64,000 nt of DNA from UBA1309 sp047605645 (GCA_047605645.1 JASGFJ010000021.1:23088-87087); one strand, 5' to 3'; counted from the stretch's first letter, positions 52,786 through 62,044 are shown. The notes: a model not told the origin generated them from the sequence alone. A program made the numbers and translations.

Positions 52786-55700
52786 ATGAAAACACGAAAA
52801 TTTGGTGTAAGTTTTTTAAGTTTGCTCCTTAGTCTGGTCGTATTCTCGCAGGAAAACCCGACAAGAAGAAAAGCGTATATCGTATCGAATGCACATTTCG
52901 ATACACAATGGAACTGGGATGTACAAAAATCTATCAGTGAATTCATTCCAAAGACAATGAATCAGAATTTAATGCTGCTGGGAAAATATCCTGATTATAT
53001 TTTCAATTTCGAAGGAGGAATAAAATATGCCTGGATGAAAGAATATTTTCCTCTCCAGTACGAATTGATAAAAAAGTACATTGCAGAAGGACGTTGGCAT
53101 ATTACCGGTAGTACCTGGGATGCCAACGACACCAATATTCCGTCACCGGAATCCTTCACTCGTAATATTCTATATGGACAAACGTTCTACGAAAAAGAAT
53201 TCGGTGTGCAGGGAACCGATATTTTTCTGCCGGATTGTTTCGGTTTTAGCTGGACTTTACCTACCATTGCAGCTCACTCCGGACTAATTGGCTTTTCCAC
53301 TCAGAAATTACAATGGCGTCACCAACCGTTTCACAACGGGAGCAAAATTCCTTTCGAAATCGGATTGTGGCAAGGGATTGACGGTTCGCGCATCATGATG
53401 GTAGCCGATGCACACAATTACACAACGAAATGGCGCGATGAAGATTTAAGCAAAAGCGACTATCTGAGCAAAATAACGGCTGAAAGCCCTATCCGCTCAG
53501 TGTATCATTATTATGGAACTGGCGATACCGGAGGAGCTCCAACAATAGAATCTGTCCGGGCTGTGGAAAAAGGCGTATCCGGCAATGGCCCGGTGAAAAT
53601 TCTAAGTGCGAAAAGTGACCAATTATATAAAGACTATTTACCTTACGATAAACATCCCGAACTACCTGTTTATTCAGGAGAATTGTTGATGGATGTTCAT
53701 GCAACAGGATGTTATACCTCACAGGCTGCCATGAAACTCTACAACCGTCGTAACGAATTACTGGCGGATGCAGCGGAGCGTTCATCCGTAATCACTGACT
53801 GGTTAGGTGCCTTAACGTATCCGAAACAAAATTTGACAGAAGCATGGAAACGTGTGATCTGGCATCAATTCCATGATGACCTGACAGGGACAAGCATTCC
53901 GAGAGCGTATGAATTTTCATGGAATGACGAGTTAATTTCTCTCAAACAGTTTGCCAATATTTTGCAAAGTTCGTCAGGAGCGATTTCCCGAAGTTTAGAT
54001 ACAGAGGTGAAAGGTATTCCCTTAGTGATCTATAATTCAAATGCGTTTCCGGTATCAGACGTTATCAAAATCTCCTTCCGGATGTCAAAGCCAAATCGTG
54101 ATTTTGCCGTCTTTGATGAATACGGGAAGCGGGTTGCAACGCAAACTCTTTCCATCGATGGCGACCTTGTAACACTACTTGTTGCAGCGAATATGCCTTC
54201 CTGCGGATATGTTGTCTACGATGTGAGAAACGATCATTCGAAACAAAACAATACATTGAAAGCCGAAACCAATACCATTGAAAACTCGGTATATAAAGTA
54301 ACAGTGGACAAATATGGAGACATTTCATCTGTTTACGATAAAAAAAATAAAAAAGAACTTGTAAAACAAGGTAAATCCATCCGATTGGCTTTATTTACTG
54401 AGAATGAATCCTTTTCCTGGCCGGCATGGGAAATATTAAAAAAGGAAATAGACAAAAAACCTGTATCCATAACAGATGCTGTAAAAATATCCATCGTCGA
54501 AAACGGACCGCTGCGTGCATCCTTATGTGTAGAAAAAAGATACGGCGATTCCTCCTTTAAGCAATATATCTGCCTGAACGAAGGAAAACAAGCTGACAGG
54601 ATCGATATAAATAACGAAGTAGATTGGCAGACTACAAACGCCTTGTTGAAAGCAGAGTTTCCATTAAATGTAACTAATGCCGAAGCAACTTACGACTTAG
54701 GAGTTGGCGCTGTGAAAAGAGGAAATAATACAGACATAGCTTATGAGGTATTTGCGCAGCACTGGGCAGATCTCACAGATAAAAGTGATGCTTATGGAGT
54801 GTCGGTCTTAAATGATTGCAAGTATGGATGGGATAAACCGGACGACAATACAATTCGTTTAACCTTACTACACACTCCTAAAACTCAGGGAAATTATACT
54901 TATCAAAACCGTCAGGATTTCGGAAAACATATATTTACGTATTCAATTATCGGACATACCGGTGATTATCTGCAAGCAGGGATTGTGGAGAAAGCTGAAA
55001 TCCTGAATCAAACGCCGAAAGCCTTTATCGCGCCGAAACATAAAGGCGAATTAGGAAGAACATTTTCTTTCATGCAAAATTCCAATAAAAATGTAATTAT
55101 TAAAGCTTTAAAACAAGCCGAAAAGTCAGATGAGTATGTTGTCCGGTTATATGAGACAACGGGGAAATCAAATCAGAAGACAACCTTAAATTTTATTTCC
55201 GGGATTATTTCAGCAAAAGAACTAAACGGCGTGGAGGATGAGATAGGCAATGTCCGGTTCTCAGGCAACCGCCTTGATTTTGAAATAAAGCCCTTCGGTA
55301 TGAAAACATTCAAAATAAAGCTTGCCACTCCGCAGAATAGGACTTCAGCAATTGAGTCACTTCCCCTGGCATTACCTCACAATATGAAAGCAACTACCTA
55401 CAATGCCTTTATGAGCGATGCCAATTTCGATGGAAAAGGAAATTCATTTTCTGCCGAATTATGGCCCGGCGAAATCCATTTCAATGGTATTAACTTCCAA
55501 CTGGCAGGTGCTGACACCCTGAATGCCGTGAAATGCAGAGGACAAGTAATCGACTTACCTCGGGGAAATTACAACCGGATCTACCTGCTTGTTGCTTCTA
55601 CAGGCAACGACACGAAGGCTGGTTTCTCCATAGATGGCAAACAGCAGAAAGAGATGACTATTCCCGCTTATACAGGCTTTATCGGGCAATGGGGGCACTC

Positions 55701-56400
55701 CGGACATACCGAAGCCTTTCTGAAACCGGCAGATATTGCTTTTGTCGGAACACACCGCCACAATATGGTATTTAAGAGAGATTTACCATACGAATTTACA
55801 TACATGTTCGCTGTTTCAATTGATATTCCTCAGGGAGCCAAACAACTGACTTTGCCGGACAATGCACGCATTGTGGTTTTTGCAGGAAGTGTAGCCGTCG
55901 ATCGAAGCAATGTGCTGACTCCTGCCGTCAATCTTCTTCATGTCGGTTTACCGGAAGCTGACATAAAAGATCAATCTTTTAGCAGAAAAAATCTACTTTA
56001 TGGAAAAACGATTATTGGCAAAAGCGGAGAAATCAACCGGCAAGAGAAAGCTGAATTTGCAATTGACGAAGATACAAACACAAAATGGTGCGATGTAAGT
56101 ATCAATAAGCCCAAATTTATTACCATCGATCTTGGAAAAGAAGAAACAATCCGGGGATGGTCTGTTTTTCATGCCGGACTCGAAGATTTAGATTACATTA
56201 CCAAAGAATATAGTTTGATGGTAAAGACGACCGACGAAAGCGAATGGAAGGTTATTGATTCCGTTACAGATAATACGGCTCTTGAAACGGATCGCTTGCT
56301 TCAGTCCCCGATCAAAGCTCGCTATGTAAGACTGAATGTCACAAAACCGGATCAAAGTGAAGGAGCCACCGTCCGCATCTATGACTTTCAGGTCTATTAG
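52786..56400 (+). CDS. GH38 alpha-mannosidase with C-terminal F5/8 domain
   Basis: A 1204-residue exported alpha-mannosidase. The signal peptide (about 1-22, ending VVFSQ) leads almost directly into the GH38 domain: zinc ligands His37 and Asp39 (AHFDTQWNWD), nucleophile Asp150 (LPDCFGF) and the WHQFHDDLTGT motif. The C-terminus carries an F5/8-like domain (about 1080-1204, FAIDEDTNTKWCD ... ATVRIYDFQVY). Compared with the GH38 at 41746 it lacks both the unrecognised N-terminal module and the T9SS domain, so a periplasmic role is likely. The ATG at 52786 is chosen as the start of the signal peptide. A strong hairpin lies 53 nt downstream. Confidence 0.92.
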   Translation: MKTRKFGVSFLSLLLSLVVFSQENPTRRKAYIVSNAHFDTQWNWDVQKSISEFIPKTMNQNLMLLGKYPDYIFNFEGGIKYAWMKEYFPLQYELIKKYIAEGRWHITGSTWDANDTNIPSPESFTRNILYGQTFYEKEFGVQGTDIFLPDCFGFSWTLPTIAAHSGLIGFSTQKLQWRHQPFHNGSKIPFEIGLWQGIDGSRIMMVADAHNYTTKWRDEDLSKSDYLSKITAESPIRSVYHYYGTGDTGGAPTIESVRAVEKGVSGNGPVKILSAKSDQLYKDYLPYDKHPELPVYSGELLMDVHATGCYTSQAAMKLYNRRNELLADAAERSSVITDWLGALTYPKQNLTEAWKRVIWHQFHDDLTGTSIPRAYEFSWNDELISLKQFANILQSSSGAISRSLDTEVKGIPLVIYNSNAFPVSDVIKISFRMSKPNRDFAVFDEYGKRVATQTLSIDGDLVTLLVAANMPSCGYVVYDVRNDHSKQNNTLKAETNTIENSVYKVTVDKYGDISSVYDKKNKKELVKQGKSIRLALFTENESFSWPAWEILKKEIDKKPVSITDAVKISIVENGPLRASLCVEKRYGDSSFKQYICLNEGKQADRIDINNEVDWQTTNALLKAEFPLNVTNAEATYDLGVGAVKRGNNTDIAYEVFAQHWADLTDKSDAYGVSVLNDCKYGWDKPDDNTIRLTLLHTPKTQGNYTYQNRQDFGKHIFTYSIIGHTGDYLQAGIVEKAEILNQTPKAFIAPKHKGELGRTFSFMQNSNKNVIIKALKQAEKSDEYVVRLYETTGKSNQKTTLNFISGIISAKELNGVEDEIGNVRFSGNRLDFEIKPFGMKTFKIKLATPQNRTSAIESLPLALPHNMKATTYNAFMSDANFDGKGNSFSAELWPGEIHFNGINFQLAGADTLNAVKCRGQVIDLPRGNYNRIYLLVASTGNDTKAGFSIDGKQQKEMTIPAYTGFIGQWGHSGHTEAFLKPADIAFVGTHRHNMVFKRDLPYEFTYMFAVSIDIPQGAKQLTLPDNARIVVFAGSVAVDRSNVLTPAVNLLHVGLPEADIKDQSFSRKNLLYGKTIIGKSGEINRQEKAEFAIDEDTNTKWCDVSINKPKFITIDLGKEETIRGWSVFHAGLEDLDYITKEYSLMVKTTDESEWKVIDSVTDNTALETDRLLQSPIKARYVRLNVTKPDQSEGATVRIYDFQVY

Positions 56401-56453
56401 CCATTATACACAACAAGCTTTGCGACATATAATTTCCATCAGTTATCATCCAA

Positions 56454-56490
56454 ATTTCCCAGACATCTTCAAAGAGGATGTCTGGGAAAT
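56454..56490 (+). terminator. Strong hairpin after the second GH38
   Basis: Perfect 14-bp stem ATTTCCCAGACATC (56454-56467) / GATGTCTGGGAAAT (56477-56490) with a 9-nt loop. It is followed by AATTATTACG, a poor T run, so termination may be incomplete. Confidence 0.7.
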
Positions 56491-56549
56491 AATTATTACG
56501 TAAACAAATGATAATCACACAAAACAAGCATTTATTAAATATACATTCG

Positions 56550-56642
56550 ATAAACCGAAGCATGATTTTTATTAAATCATCCCAAACAATGATTTAAAAA
56601 TCAAGCAAGTTCCAGACCACCTAACAGGAAGAATTAAATCGG
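56550..56642 (+). repeat. 93-nt leader repeat, copy 3 (decayed, no start codons)
   Basis: Gapless match to copies 1 and 2. The upstream ATG has become ATA, and the codon at the position of the gene start (56643-56645) is AAG followed by TAA. The stem is kept except for one mismatch, and the inner AATCA/TGATT pairing is intact. It precedes a GH92 remnant. Confidence 0.85.
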
Positions 56643-56817
56643 AAGTAAATGTTCATAATTAGAGTTGTAAGATACATAGCTAGCGTGTGCTGAAAATAAT
56701 TTATATGTCGAATCAGATGCATAAAGCTAATTTCATAGGACTACTTATGAAATAAAAAAACGAACCGGGCTGCTTCTCGCCCTTTTGTTTTGTTATCCCG
56801 AATCAGGAAAACAATAA

Positions 56818-57030
56818 ACAGTTGGAATTAATGTCCGGGATTTTAACGATAGAAATGAATATGTAAAATCGGCGAGACAGAACAACAGAGCCTATCATAA
56901 CGCTTTCATTCGCCGCGAAAATAGTATAGAAAATGATGAAGTTCTCTTTGAAATGTCGCTGAAGTCAAATAAAAAACGCTTGGTTGCGAATCGCAAAAAT
57001 GAGATTCTCGTGGAATACATAAAAACATAG
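56818..57030 (+). pseudogene. GH92-like C-terminal remnant
   Basis: A 71-codon open stretch with no start codon. It reads NVRDFNDRNEYVKSARQNNR, then AYHNAFIRREN, then EVLFEMSLKSNKKR before a TAG. This follows the pattern of GH92 C-termini (compare ENKYIQSAKLNGQEWNKSWF and LEITMGKYPNKQW in the GH92 at 24681), giving a match in order and spacing. No catalytic part remains. It ends 9 nt before the BSP-type gene, so that gene was probably once downstream of a third GH92. Confidence 0.6.
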
Positions 57031-57039
57031 ATTACCGAA

Positions 57040-57825
57040 ATGAAAAAGAATATTTTAATACTGATAGTCGGCTATTTATTAGCACAAGGAATTGATGCAC
57101 AAAAATGGCTCACCCCCGAATGGCTCCCATTTAATTATCCGCAGATTGATTTTCGAAATGAAGCAAAGAATACGAAAGGCTGGAAAATATACAACCGCAT
57201 CATACCAAATCCGGAAACTTTTATCCAGCAGCATGCATTAGAAGTCGCACGTACTTTGTATTGGGCGGCATCTGATTCGATGCCGGAGGTAAGAAAAATC
57301 AAGTATAGTCTGGAGAACAGAGAAGGTATTTCCGCAAAAGGAGGTAATCCTCCCGTTGTCAGCATTTTTTATAGCTCCCGCTGGGTTGAAAAATCAGAAG
57401 ATACACAAGGAGATGACAAAGTGCTTTATGAGACAAGAGGTGTATTGTATCACGAACTGACTCATGCCTATCAACTCGAGCCACAAGGCATTGGAGGTTA
57501 TATACAAGGTTCTGAATTCTGGATTTTTATCGAGGGAATGGCCGATGCAGTACGTTATCACAACGGGTTCTTCCCTGCAAGCGACCGCAAACCGGGAGGA
57601 AATTGGCGTGACGGTTATCGCACAACCGGCTATTTCCTGGAATGGCTGACAGCAAAAGATCCTGACTTTCTTCGTAAATTCAACCGTACCACCCAACATA
57701 TTATTCCCTGGAGTTTTGACAAAGCCCTCCAGAGTATTTTCGGAAATAAAGTCACAACAGATACATTATGGGAAGAATATCAAACATTCTTAAAAAACAT
57801 CACCCACAAAACAGAACACCCATAA
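57040..57825 (+). CDS. Basic secretory protein family putative metalloprotease
   Basis: A 261-residue exported protein (signal peptide about 1-20, ending GIDAQ) of the plant basic secretory protein (BSP) family. The zinc-protease-like motif HELTHAYQ starts at His138 (H-E-x-x-H to His142), and EGMADAVRYHNGFF about 27 residues further on supplies a conserved Glu. GYRTTGYFLEWL and the C-terminal LWEEYQTFL are also family-like. BSP proteins occur in Bacteroidota PULs. In a mannan locus it may act on the protein part of mannoproteins, which is an inference. It is the last plausible gene of the locus. Confidence 0.82.
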   Translation: MKKNILILIVGYLLAQGIDAQKWLTPEWLPFNYPQIDFRNEAKNTKGWKIYNRIIPNPETFIQQHALEVARTLYWAASDSMPEVRKIKYSLENREGISAKGGNPPVVSIFYSSRWVEKSEDTQGDDKVLYETRGVLYHELTHAYQLEPQGIGGYIQGSEFWIFIEGMADAVRYHNGFFPASDRKPGGNWRDGYRTTGYFLEWLTAKDPDFLRKFNRTTQHIIPWSFDKALQSIFGNKVTTDTLWEEYQTFLKNITHKTEHP

Positions 57826-58017
57826 AAGAGTATTATACAAACATTTGACACATATTATTTTTCACCAATATAGCATTATGCAAATCAACAACAACATTGA
57901 CACATAAAATCAATATCGATATGTACTTAAGAAAAAACGCCTTAAATAAACAAAAAATAGGGTTGTCATGTTATCTACAATGAATAATATATCAAAGTTA
58001 AATTTAAAAACAAACTT

Positions 58018-58488
58018 ATGAAAAAACTATTGTCACTGTTTGTGCTTGCTTTCACGGCATGCGCAATGAATGCACAAATCAACCTGCAAAGTGCGCATAT
58101 TAAGCTGAATTATGCGACAGAAAGAGAGCAAGTGGGTATTGGTGCTCAGGCACGTCTGGGAATCACTCAGAATTTACGTATTTCTCCGGACGCTATTATT
58201 TACTTTCCGAAGAACCACACGACAGCCTTAGATGTGAATGCCAATCTTGAATATGCTATTCCTTTACAGTCGAATGCCAGTTTATATCCTCTAGCGGGTA
58301 TTTCCATGGTCAATACCCGGTATTCTTATAAAGGAATAAGTAATAGTAATACAGAATTTGGTTTTAATCTGGGCGCCGGATTCGACTACAATTTCTCTTC
58401 TAAAAACTATGTCAATATAGAATACCGGTATACATTCAACGATTGGGATTTCTCGTCTTTTTCGATTGGATACGGATTTAAATTTTAG
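58018..58488 (+). CDS. Small outer-membrane beta-barrel protein
   Basis: A 156-residue exported protein with signal peptide (about 1-20, ending CAMNAQ) and alternating beta-strands that end in a C-terminal Phe (YGFKF), typical of an eight-stranded outer-membrane barrel. It belongs to the general porin/OmpX-like fold. Function is unknown. It is separated from the PUL by 192 nt and is followed by a long hairpin. Confidence 0.75.
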   Translation: MKKLLSLFVLAFTACAMNAQINLQSAHIKLNYATEREQVGIGAQARLGITQNLRISPDAIIYFPKNHTTALDVNANLEYAIPLQSNASLYPLAGISMVNTRYSYKGISNSNTEFGFNLGAGFDYNFSSKNYVNIEYRYTFNDWDFSSFSIGYGFKF

Positions 58489-58965
58489 CGCCGATAAAGT
58501 AACTCTTTAGGAAAAGAAAAAAGTTGTAGTCTGACTGCATATTTAGCCCTCTAAGGCCAACCTTCCAATGAGTCGACTACAACTTTCTTTGCATAAATAT
58601 TTCATTTGCACACTTAATTTCAGTATAGGATAAAGACGGTCTCAAAAGCCGATACAAACTCTTCCCCAGGCAATCTCTTCGCTCCTTTACCTGTTCCCCC
58701 TTCTCAAATACTGAATTACGATATTTAATGTGCGTTAACCTGGTGCAAATTACAGAAATAAGCAAAATATCGTTTTTTTTTCGTACCTTAGCGCGCTAAC
58801 AATTGAGTTTATATTGTATCTTTCTTCTCAATGTTTTGCTCCGCTTTGTGTTCTCCGGAGCTTCCCATCGTAAAAGTCGACATCAAGATCAACTTTCTTG
58901 TCATATTATTAACCAGTTACGAGAATGTGTAATACTATTTATCGTAACATATTTTTGTAAATTAG
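58489..58965. other. Intergenic region between barrel protein and flavoprotein genes
   Basis: Holds the long hairpin at 58520-58590 and, near 58786, a TACCTTAG that could be a degenerate -7 box for the flavoprotein gene. An open frame from 58803 overlaps the flavoprotein gene in another frame and is not credible. Confidence 0.4.
58520..58590 (+). terminator. Long-loop hairpin terminator after the barrel gene
   Basis: Twelve-bp stem AAAGTTGTAGTC (58520-58531) / GACTACAACTTT (58575-58586), followed by CTTT. The 43-nt loop contains further short pairing possibilities. Confidence 0.5.
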
Positions 58966-60048
58966 ATGAAATCATTTTTTATAGGAAATCTGGAAATAAA
59001 ACTTCCTATTATTCAAGGAGGAATGGGCGTAGGAGTATCTTTGTCCGGATTAGCGTCGGCTGTCGCCAATGAAGGAGGTATCGGCGTAATATCATGTGCC
59101 GGATTAGGATTAATTTATCATAAATCTCCCGGAGATTATTTAAACAAATGTATTGCCGGGCTGAAAGAAGAAATACAAAAGGCCAAAGAGAAAAGCAAAG
59201 GAGTTATCGGTGTAAACATCATGGTTGCCCTTACCAACTATGCTGATATGGTAAAAACTTCGATAGCAGAGAAAGTGGATGTCATCTTTTCCGGAGCAGG
59301 GTTACCATTCGATTTACCCTCTTTTTTGACCAGTGACAGCAAGACAAAACTTGTTCCGATTGTCTCGTCTGCACGAGCTGCCAAAATAATATGTGACAAG
59401 TGGAAAAACAACTACAACTATTTACCCGACGCCATTGTTGTTGAAGGGCCTAAAGCCGGAGGACATCTGGGCTTCAAAGTCAATCAGCTTAACGATGAAC
59501 AATATTCACTGGAGCATCTTATCCCCGAAGTGGTAAGCATTGCAAATATGTACAAAGAGGAAAAAGATATACCTGTAATTGCCGCCGGAGGAATTTCCAC
59601 AGGGGAAGACATACTTCGGTTTATCGAAATGGGAGCCTCAGGAGTGCAATTAGGTACCCTGTTTGTCACAACCAAAGAATGTGATGCATCAGAAACATAT
59701 AAGAATGTTTTTGTAAATGCCACACAAGAGGATATAAAAATCATACAAAGCCCCGTAGGAATGCCCGGAAGAGCCATCAATGGCGAATTTATACTGAGTG
59801 TTGAAAATGGAAATGAAACGCCCAAAAGCTGCCCTTTCCATTGCATCAAGACATGCGATTATACCAAAAGTCCCTATTGCATCGTTCAGTGTCTTTATCA
59901 GGCAGCAAAAGGAAATATGAAAAAAGGATACGCCTTCAGCGGAATAAATGTGCATCTGTCTCAGAAAATATCAAGCGTAAAAGAAGTCATATCCAATCTG
60001 AAAGCTGAGTTTCTGAATGCTACTGCATTAGAAGAAGGAAGGGTTTAA
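58966..60048 (+). CDS. Nitronate monooxygenase / FabK-like flavoprotein
   Basis: A 360-residue FMN-dependent TIM-barrel protein of the nitronate monooxygenase / enoyl-ACP reductase FabK family. Typical motifs are IIQGGMGVGVSLSGLASAVA, GGIGVIS, VVEGPKAGGHLG, PVIAAGGISTGEDILRF and GVQLGTLFV. A C-terminal Cys cluster (SCPFHCIKTCDYTKSPYCIVQC) is notable and not part of the FMN barrel. The next gene, an acyltransferase, starts 2 nt after the stop, so the pair is co-translated. That coupling favours a lipid-related role over nitronate oxidation, but the substrate is not determined. Confidence 0.85.
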   Translation: MKSFFIGNLEIKLPIIQGGMGVGVSLSGLASAVANEGGIGVISCAGLGLIYHKSPGDYLNKCIAGLKEEIQKAKEKSKGVIGVNIMVALTNYADMVKTSIAEKVDVIFSGAGLPFDLPSFLTSDSKTKLVPIVSSARAAKIICDKWKNNYNYLPDAIVVEGPKAGGHLGFKVNQLNDEQYSLEHLIPEVVSIANMYKEEKDIPVIAAGGISTGEDILRFIEMGASGVQLGTLFVTTKECDASETYKNVFVNATQEDIKIIQSPVGMPGRAINGEFILSVENGNETPKSCPFHCIKTCDYTKSPYCIVQCLYQAAKGNMKKGYAFSGINVHLSQKISSVKEVISNLKAEFLNATALEEGRV

Positions 60049-60050
60049 GG

Positions 60051-60782
60051 ATGGTAAAGTTAATAGCATATCCTCTCTCTGTTATATATTATATATTGTT
60101 CGGAAGCACATTGGTTATCTTTCATGTCATCCAATGGGTATGTTTCAATTTGTTTGGATATAACGCGCATAAGAAGAGTGTAGATATTCTCTGTTTTTTC
60201 CTTGTTGTCAATACATATATCCTAGGAACAAGATATAAAATCAAAGGATTAGATAAACTACCCGCAGATACACCTCTGATTATAGCAGCGAATCATCAGA
60301 GCTTGTATGATATTACAACCATAGGATGGTATATGCGGAAAATACATCCTAAATTTATCAGTAAAATTGAGCTGGGAAAAGGAATTCCCAGCATTTCATA
60401 CAATCTGAACCATGGAGGTTCGGTACTTATTGACAGAAAAGATGCAAAACAGTCTTTATCTGCAATTCGCGAAATGGCTCAATATATAGAGACTCACAAA
60501 CGCTCGACAGTTATATTTCCGGAAGGCACACGAAGTAAAACCGGTAGACCAAAAGCATTCGCGGAGAATGGCTTGAAGATGCTGTGTAAGTATGCTCCTT
60601 CTGCATCTATAGTTCCTGTCACGATTAATAATTCATGGAAAATGACACGATGGGGGGCTTTTCCTTTGGGGCTAGGGAATAAACTAGAATTCATTATTCA
60701 TAACCCTATTCCTGTAAAGGACATCCCTTTCCCCGAACTTTTCAAGAAGACTGAGCAGATCATCACTGAAGCTATCTGCTAA
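60051..60782 (+). CDS. 1-acyl-sn-glycerol-3-phosphate acyltransferase (PlsC family)
   Basis: A 243-residue membrane acyltransferase with one or two N-terminal hydrophobic segments (about 4-30 and 41-55). PlsC motifs are complete: NHQSLYD (H-x4-D), VLIDRKDAKQS, the FPEGTRSKTGRP block and VPVTINNSW. It acylates lysophosphatidate or a related lipid at the inner membrane. It is coupled to the FabK-like gene upstream (2-nt gap). Confidence 0.9.
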   Translation: MVKLIAYPLSVIYYILFGSTLVIFHVIQWVCFNLFGYNAHKKSVDILCFFLVVNTYILGTRYKIKGLDKLPADTPLIIAANHQSLYDITTIGWYMRKIHPKFISKIELGKGIPSISYNLNHGGSVLIDRKDAKQSLSAIREMAQYIETHKRSTVIFPEGTRSKTGRPKAFAENGLKMLCKYAPSASIVPVTINNSWKMTRWGAFPLGLGNKLEFIIHNPIPVKDIPFPELFKKTEQIITEAIC

Positions 60783-60817
60783 TACCACACATCTGCTATT
60801 AGCACAATTAATAAAAG

Positions 60818-60850
60818 GACTGTTTCACGACGATGAGTAGTGAAACAGTC
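60818..60850 (+). terminator. Hairpin between plsC-like and DEAD-box genes
   Basis: Perfect 11-bp stem GACTGTTTCAC (60818-60828) / GTGAAACAGTC (60840-60850) with an 11-nt loop. There is no T run on the plus strand, so it may act as a terminator only weakly. Confidence 0.45.
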
Positions 60851-60899
60851 ATAATCATAAAACTACTGTTATTTGACAATAACAGCTCTAAATTTAAAC

Positions 60900-62018
60900 A
60901 TGACATTTAAAGAATTAAATATTATAGAGCCTGTTTTGAAGGCTCTGGATGAAAAAGGATATACGATTCCGACGCCAATACAACAACAGGCTATAACGCC
61001 TGCACTTGGCAATCGCGACATACTGGGACTGGCACAAACCGGTACCGGTAAAACCGCTGCATTTTCACTTCCGATTATACAACAATTGTATTTAAACAAA
61101 GTGCACGGCAAAAAGAGAGAGATCAGAGCATTAATATTGACTCCCACCCGAGAGTTAGCAATACAGATTAATGAAAGCCTTAACGACTACACCCTTTATA
61201 CCGGCATACGCCACTGCGTGATCTATGGAGGAGTGAAACAAAATTCACAGGTGAACGAACTAAAAGCTGGGATTGACATATTAGTAGCTACACCCGGTCG
61301 TTTGCTGGATCTGATGAACCAGGGAATTGTCAGTCTGAATTCAATCCGCCATTTTGTATTAGATGAAGCTGATCGCATGTTGGACATGGGTTTTATTCAT
61401 GATATAAAACGCCTGCTTCCCAAACTACCAAGAGAAAAACAAACGCTTTTCTTTTCGGCAACAATGCCTTCATCGATAACTGTTCTTTCACGTTCAATCT
61501 TACAGAATCCCGTAAAAATAGAAGTTACGCCTGTATCCTCTGTAGTAGACACGATAGAACAACATCTTTATTTCGTAGAAAAGCAAGAAAAAAAGGACTT
61601 ACTGATACGCCTGCTAAAGAAAGACAAGCAAAAATCAGCATTAATATTTTCCCGGACAAAGCACGGAGCCGACAAAATAGCTCGTATCCTTAGTAAAGCA
61701 GGAATAGGAAGTGCTGCTATTCATGGAAATAAATCCCAGAATGCCAGACAGCGCGCGCTATCCGATTTTAAATCACATAAGATACAAACCCTTATTGCAA
61801 CAGATATAGCAGCCAGAGGAATAGACATCGTTCATCTCGAATTAGTGATAAACTATGATCTTCCGGATGTAGCCGAAACTTATGTACACCGCATAGGTCG
61901 TACAGGAAGAGCCGGAAATACAGGAGTTGCCCTGACTTTTTGTGCACAGGATGAACAAGTAATCCTTCGGGATATCCAAAAGCTGACAGGCAAGAAACTT
62001 GTCGTGTCAAGCCAATAG
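60900..62018 (+). CDS. DEAD-box RNA helicase (RhlE-like)
   Basis: A 372-residue DEAD-box helicase with all core motifs: the Q motif (TIPTPIQQQAI), AQTGTGKTAAF (Walker A), PTRELA, ATPGRLLDL, DEADRMLDMG, FSATM, IFSRTKHGADK, ATDIAARGIDI and HRIGRTGRAG. It ends soon after the second RecA domain with no basic C-terminal extension. The ATG at 60900 is preferred to a TTG at 60873 because the Q-motif region begins MTFKELNI. It stands ahead of a small basic protein and a cold-shock protein, suggesting a role in cold or RNA-structure response. Confidence 0.93.
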   Translation: MTFKELNIIEPVLKALDEKGYTIPTPIQQQAITPALGNRDILGLAQTGTGKTAAFSLPIIQQLYLNKVHGKKREIRALILTPTRELAIQINESLNDYTLYTGIRHCVIYGGVKQNSQVNELKAGIDILVATPGRLLDLMNQGIVSLNSIRHFVLDEADRMLDMGFIHDIKRLLPKLPREKQTLFFSATMPSSITVLSRSILQNPVKIEVTPVSSVVDTIEQHLYFVEKQEKKDLLIRLLKKDKQKSALIFSRTKHGADKIARILSKAGIGSAAIHGNKSQNARQRALSDFKSHKIQTLIATDIAARGIDIVHLELVINYDLPDVAETYVHRIGRTGRAGNTGVALTFCAQDEQVILRDIQKLTGKKLVVSSQ

Positions 62019-62044
62019 TAAACATTAATTAAAAAAAAACGATT

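Larger units (their letters stand above)
56401..57039. other. Gene gap holding a hairpin, a leader repeat and a GH92 remnant
   Basis: No intact gene. From left to right it holds the GH38 hairpin (56454-56490), copy 3 of the leader repeat (56550-56642), about 175 nt of AT-rich DNA with a weak GGGC/GCCC hairpin before TTTTGTTTTG (near 56767-56791), and a 71-codon GH92-like remnant (56818-57030) that stops 9 nt before the next ATG. The layout is that of a gene deleted between its leader and its tail. Confidence 0.7.

Noticed and set aside
16080..57825. Integrative element carrying the PUL
   Set aside because: No integrase, relaxase, conjugation gene or flanking repeat is visible at either end.
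58803..59072. 89-residue frame before the flavoprotein
   Set aside because: It overlaps the start of the flavoprotein gene in another frame and has no protein-like features.
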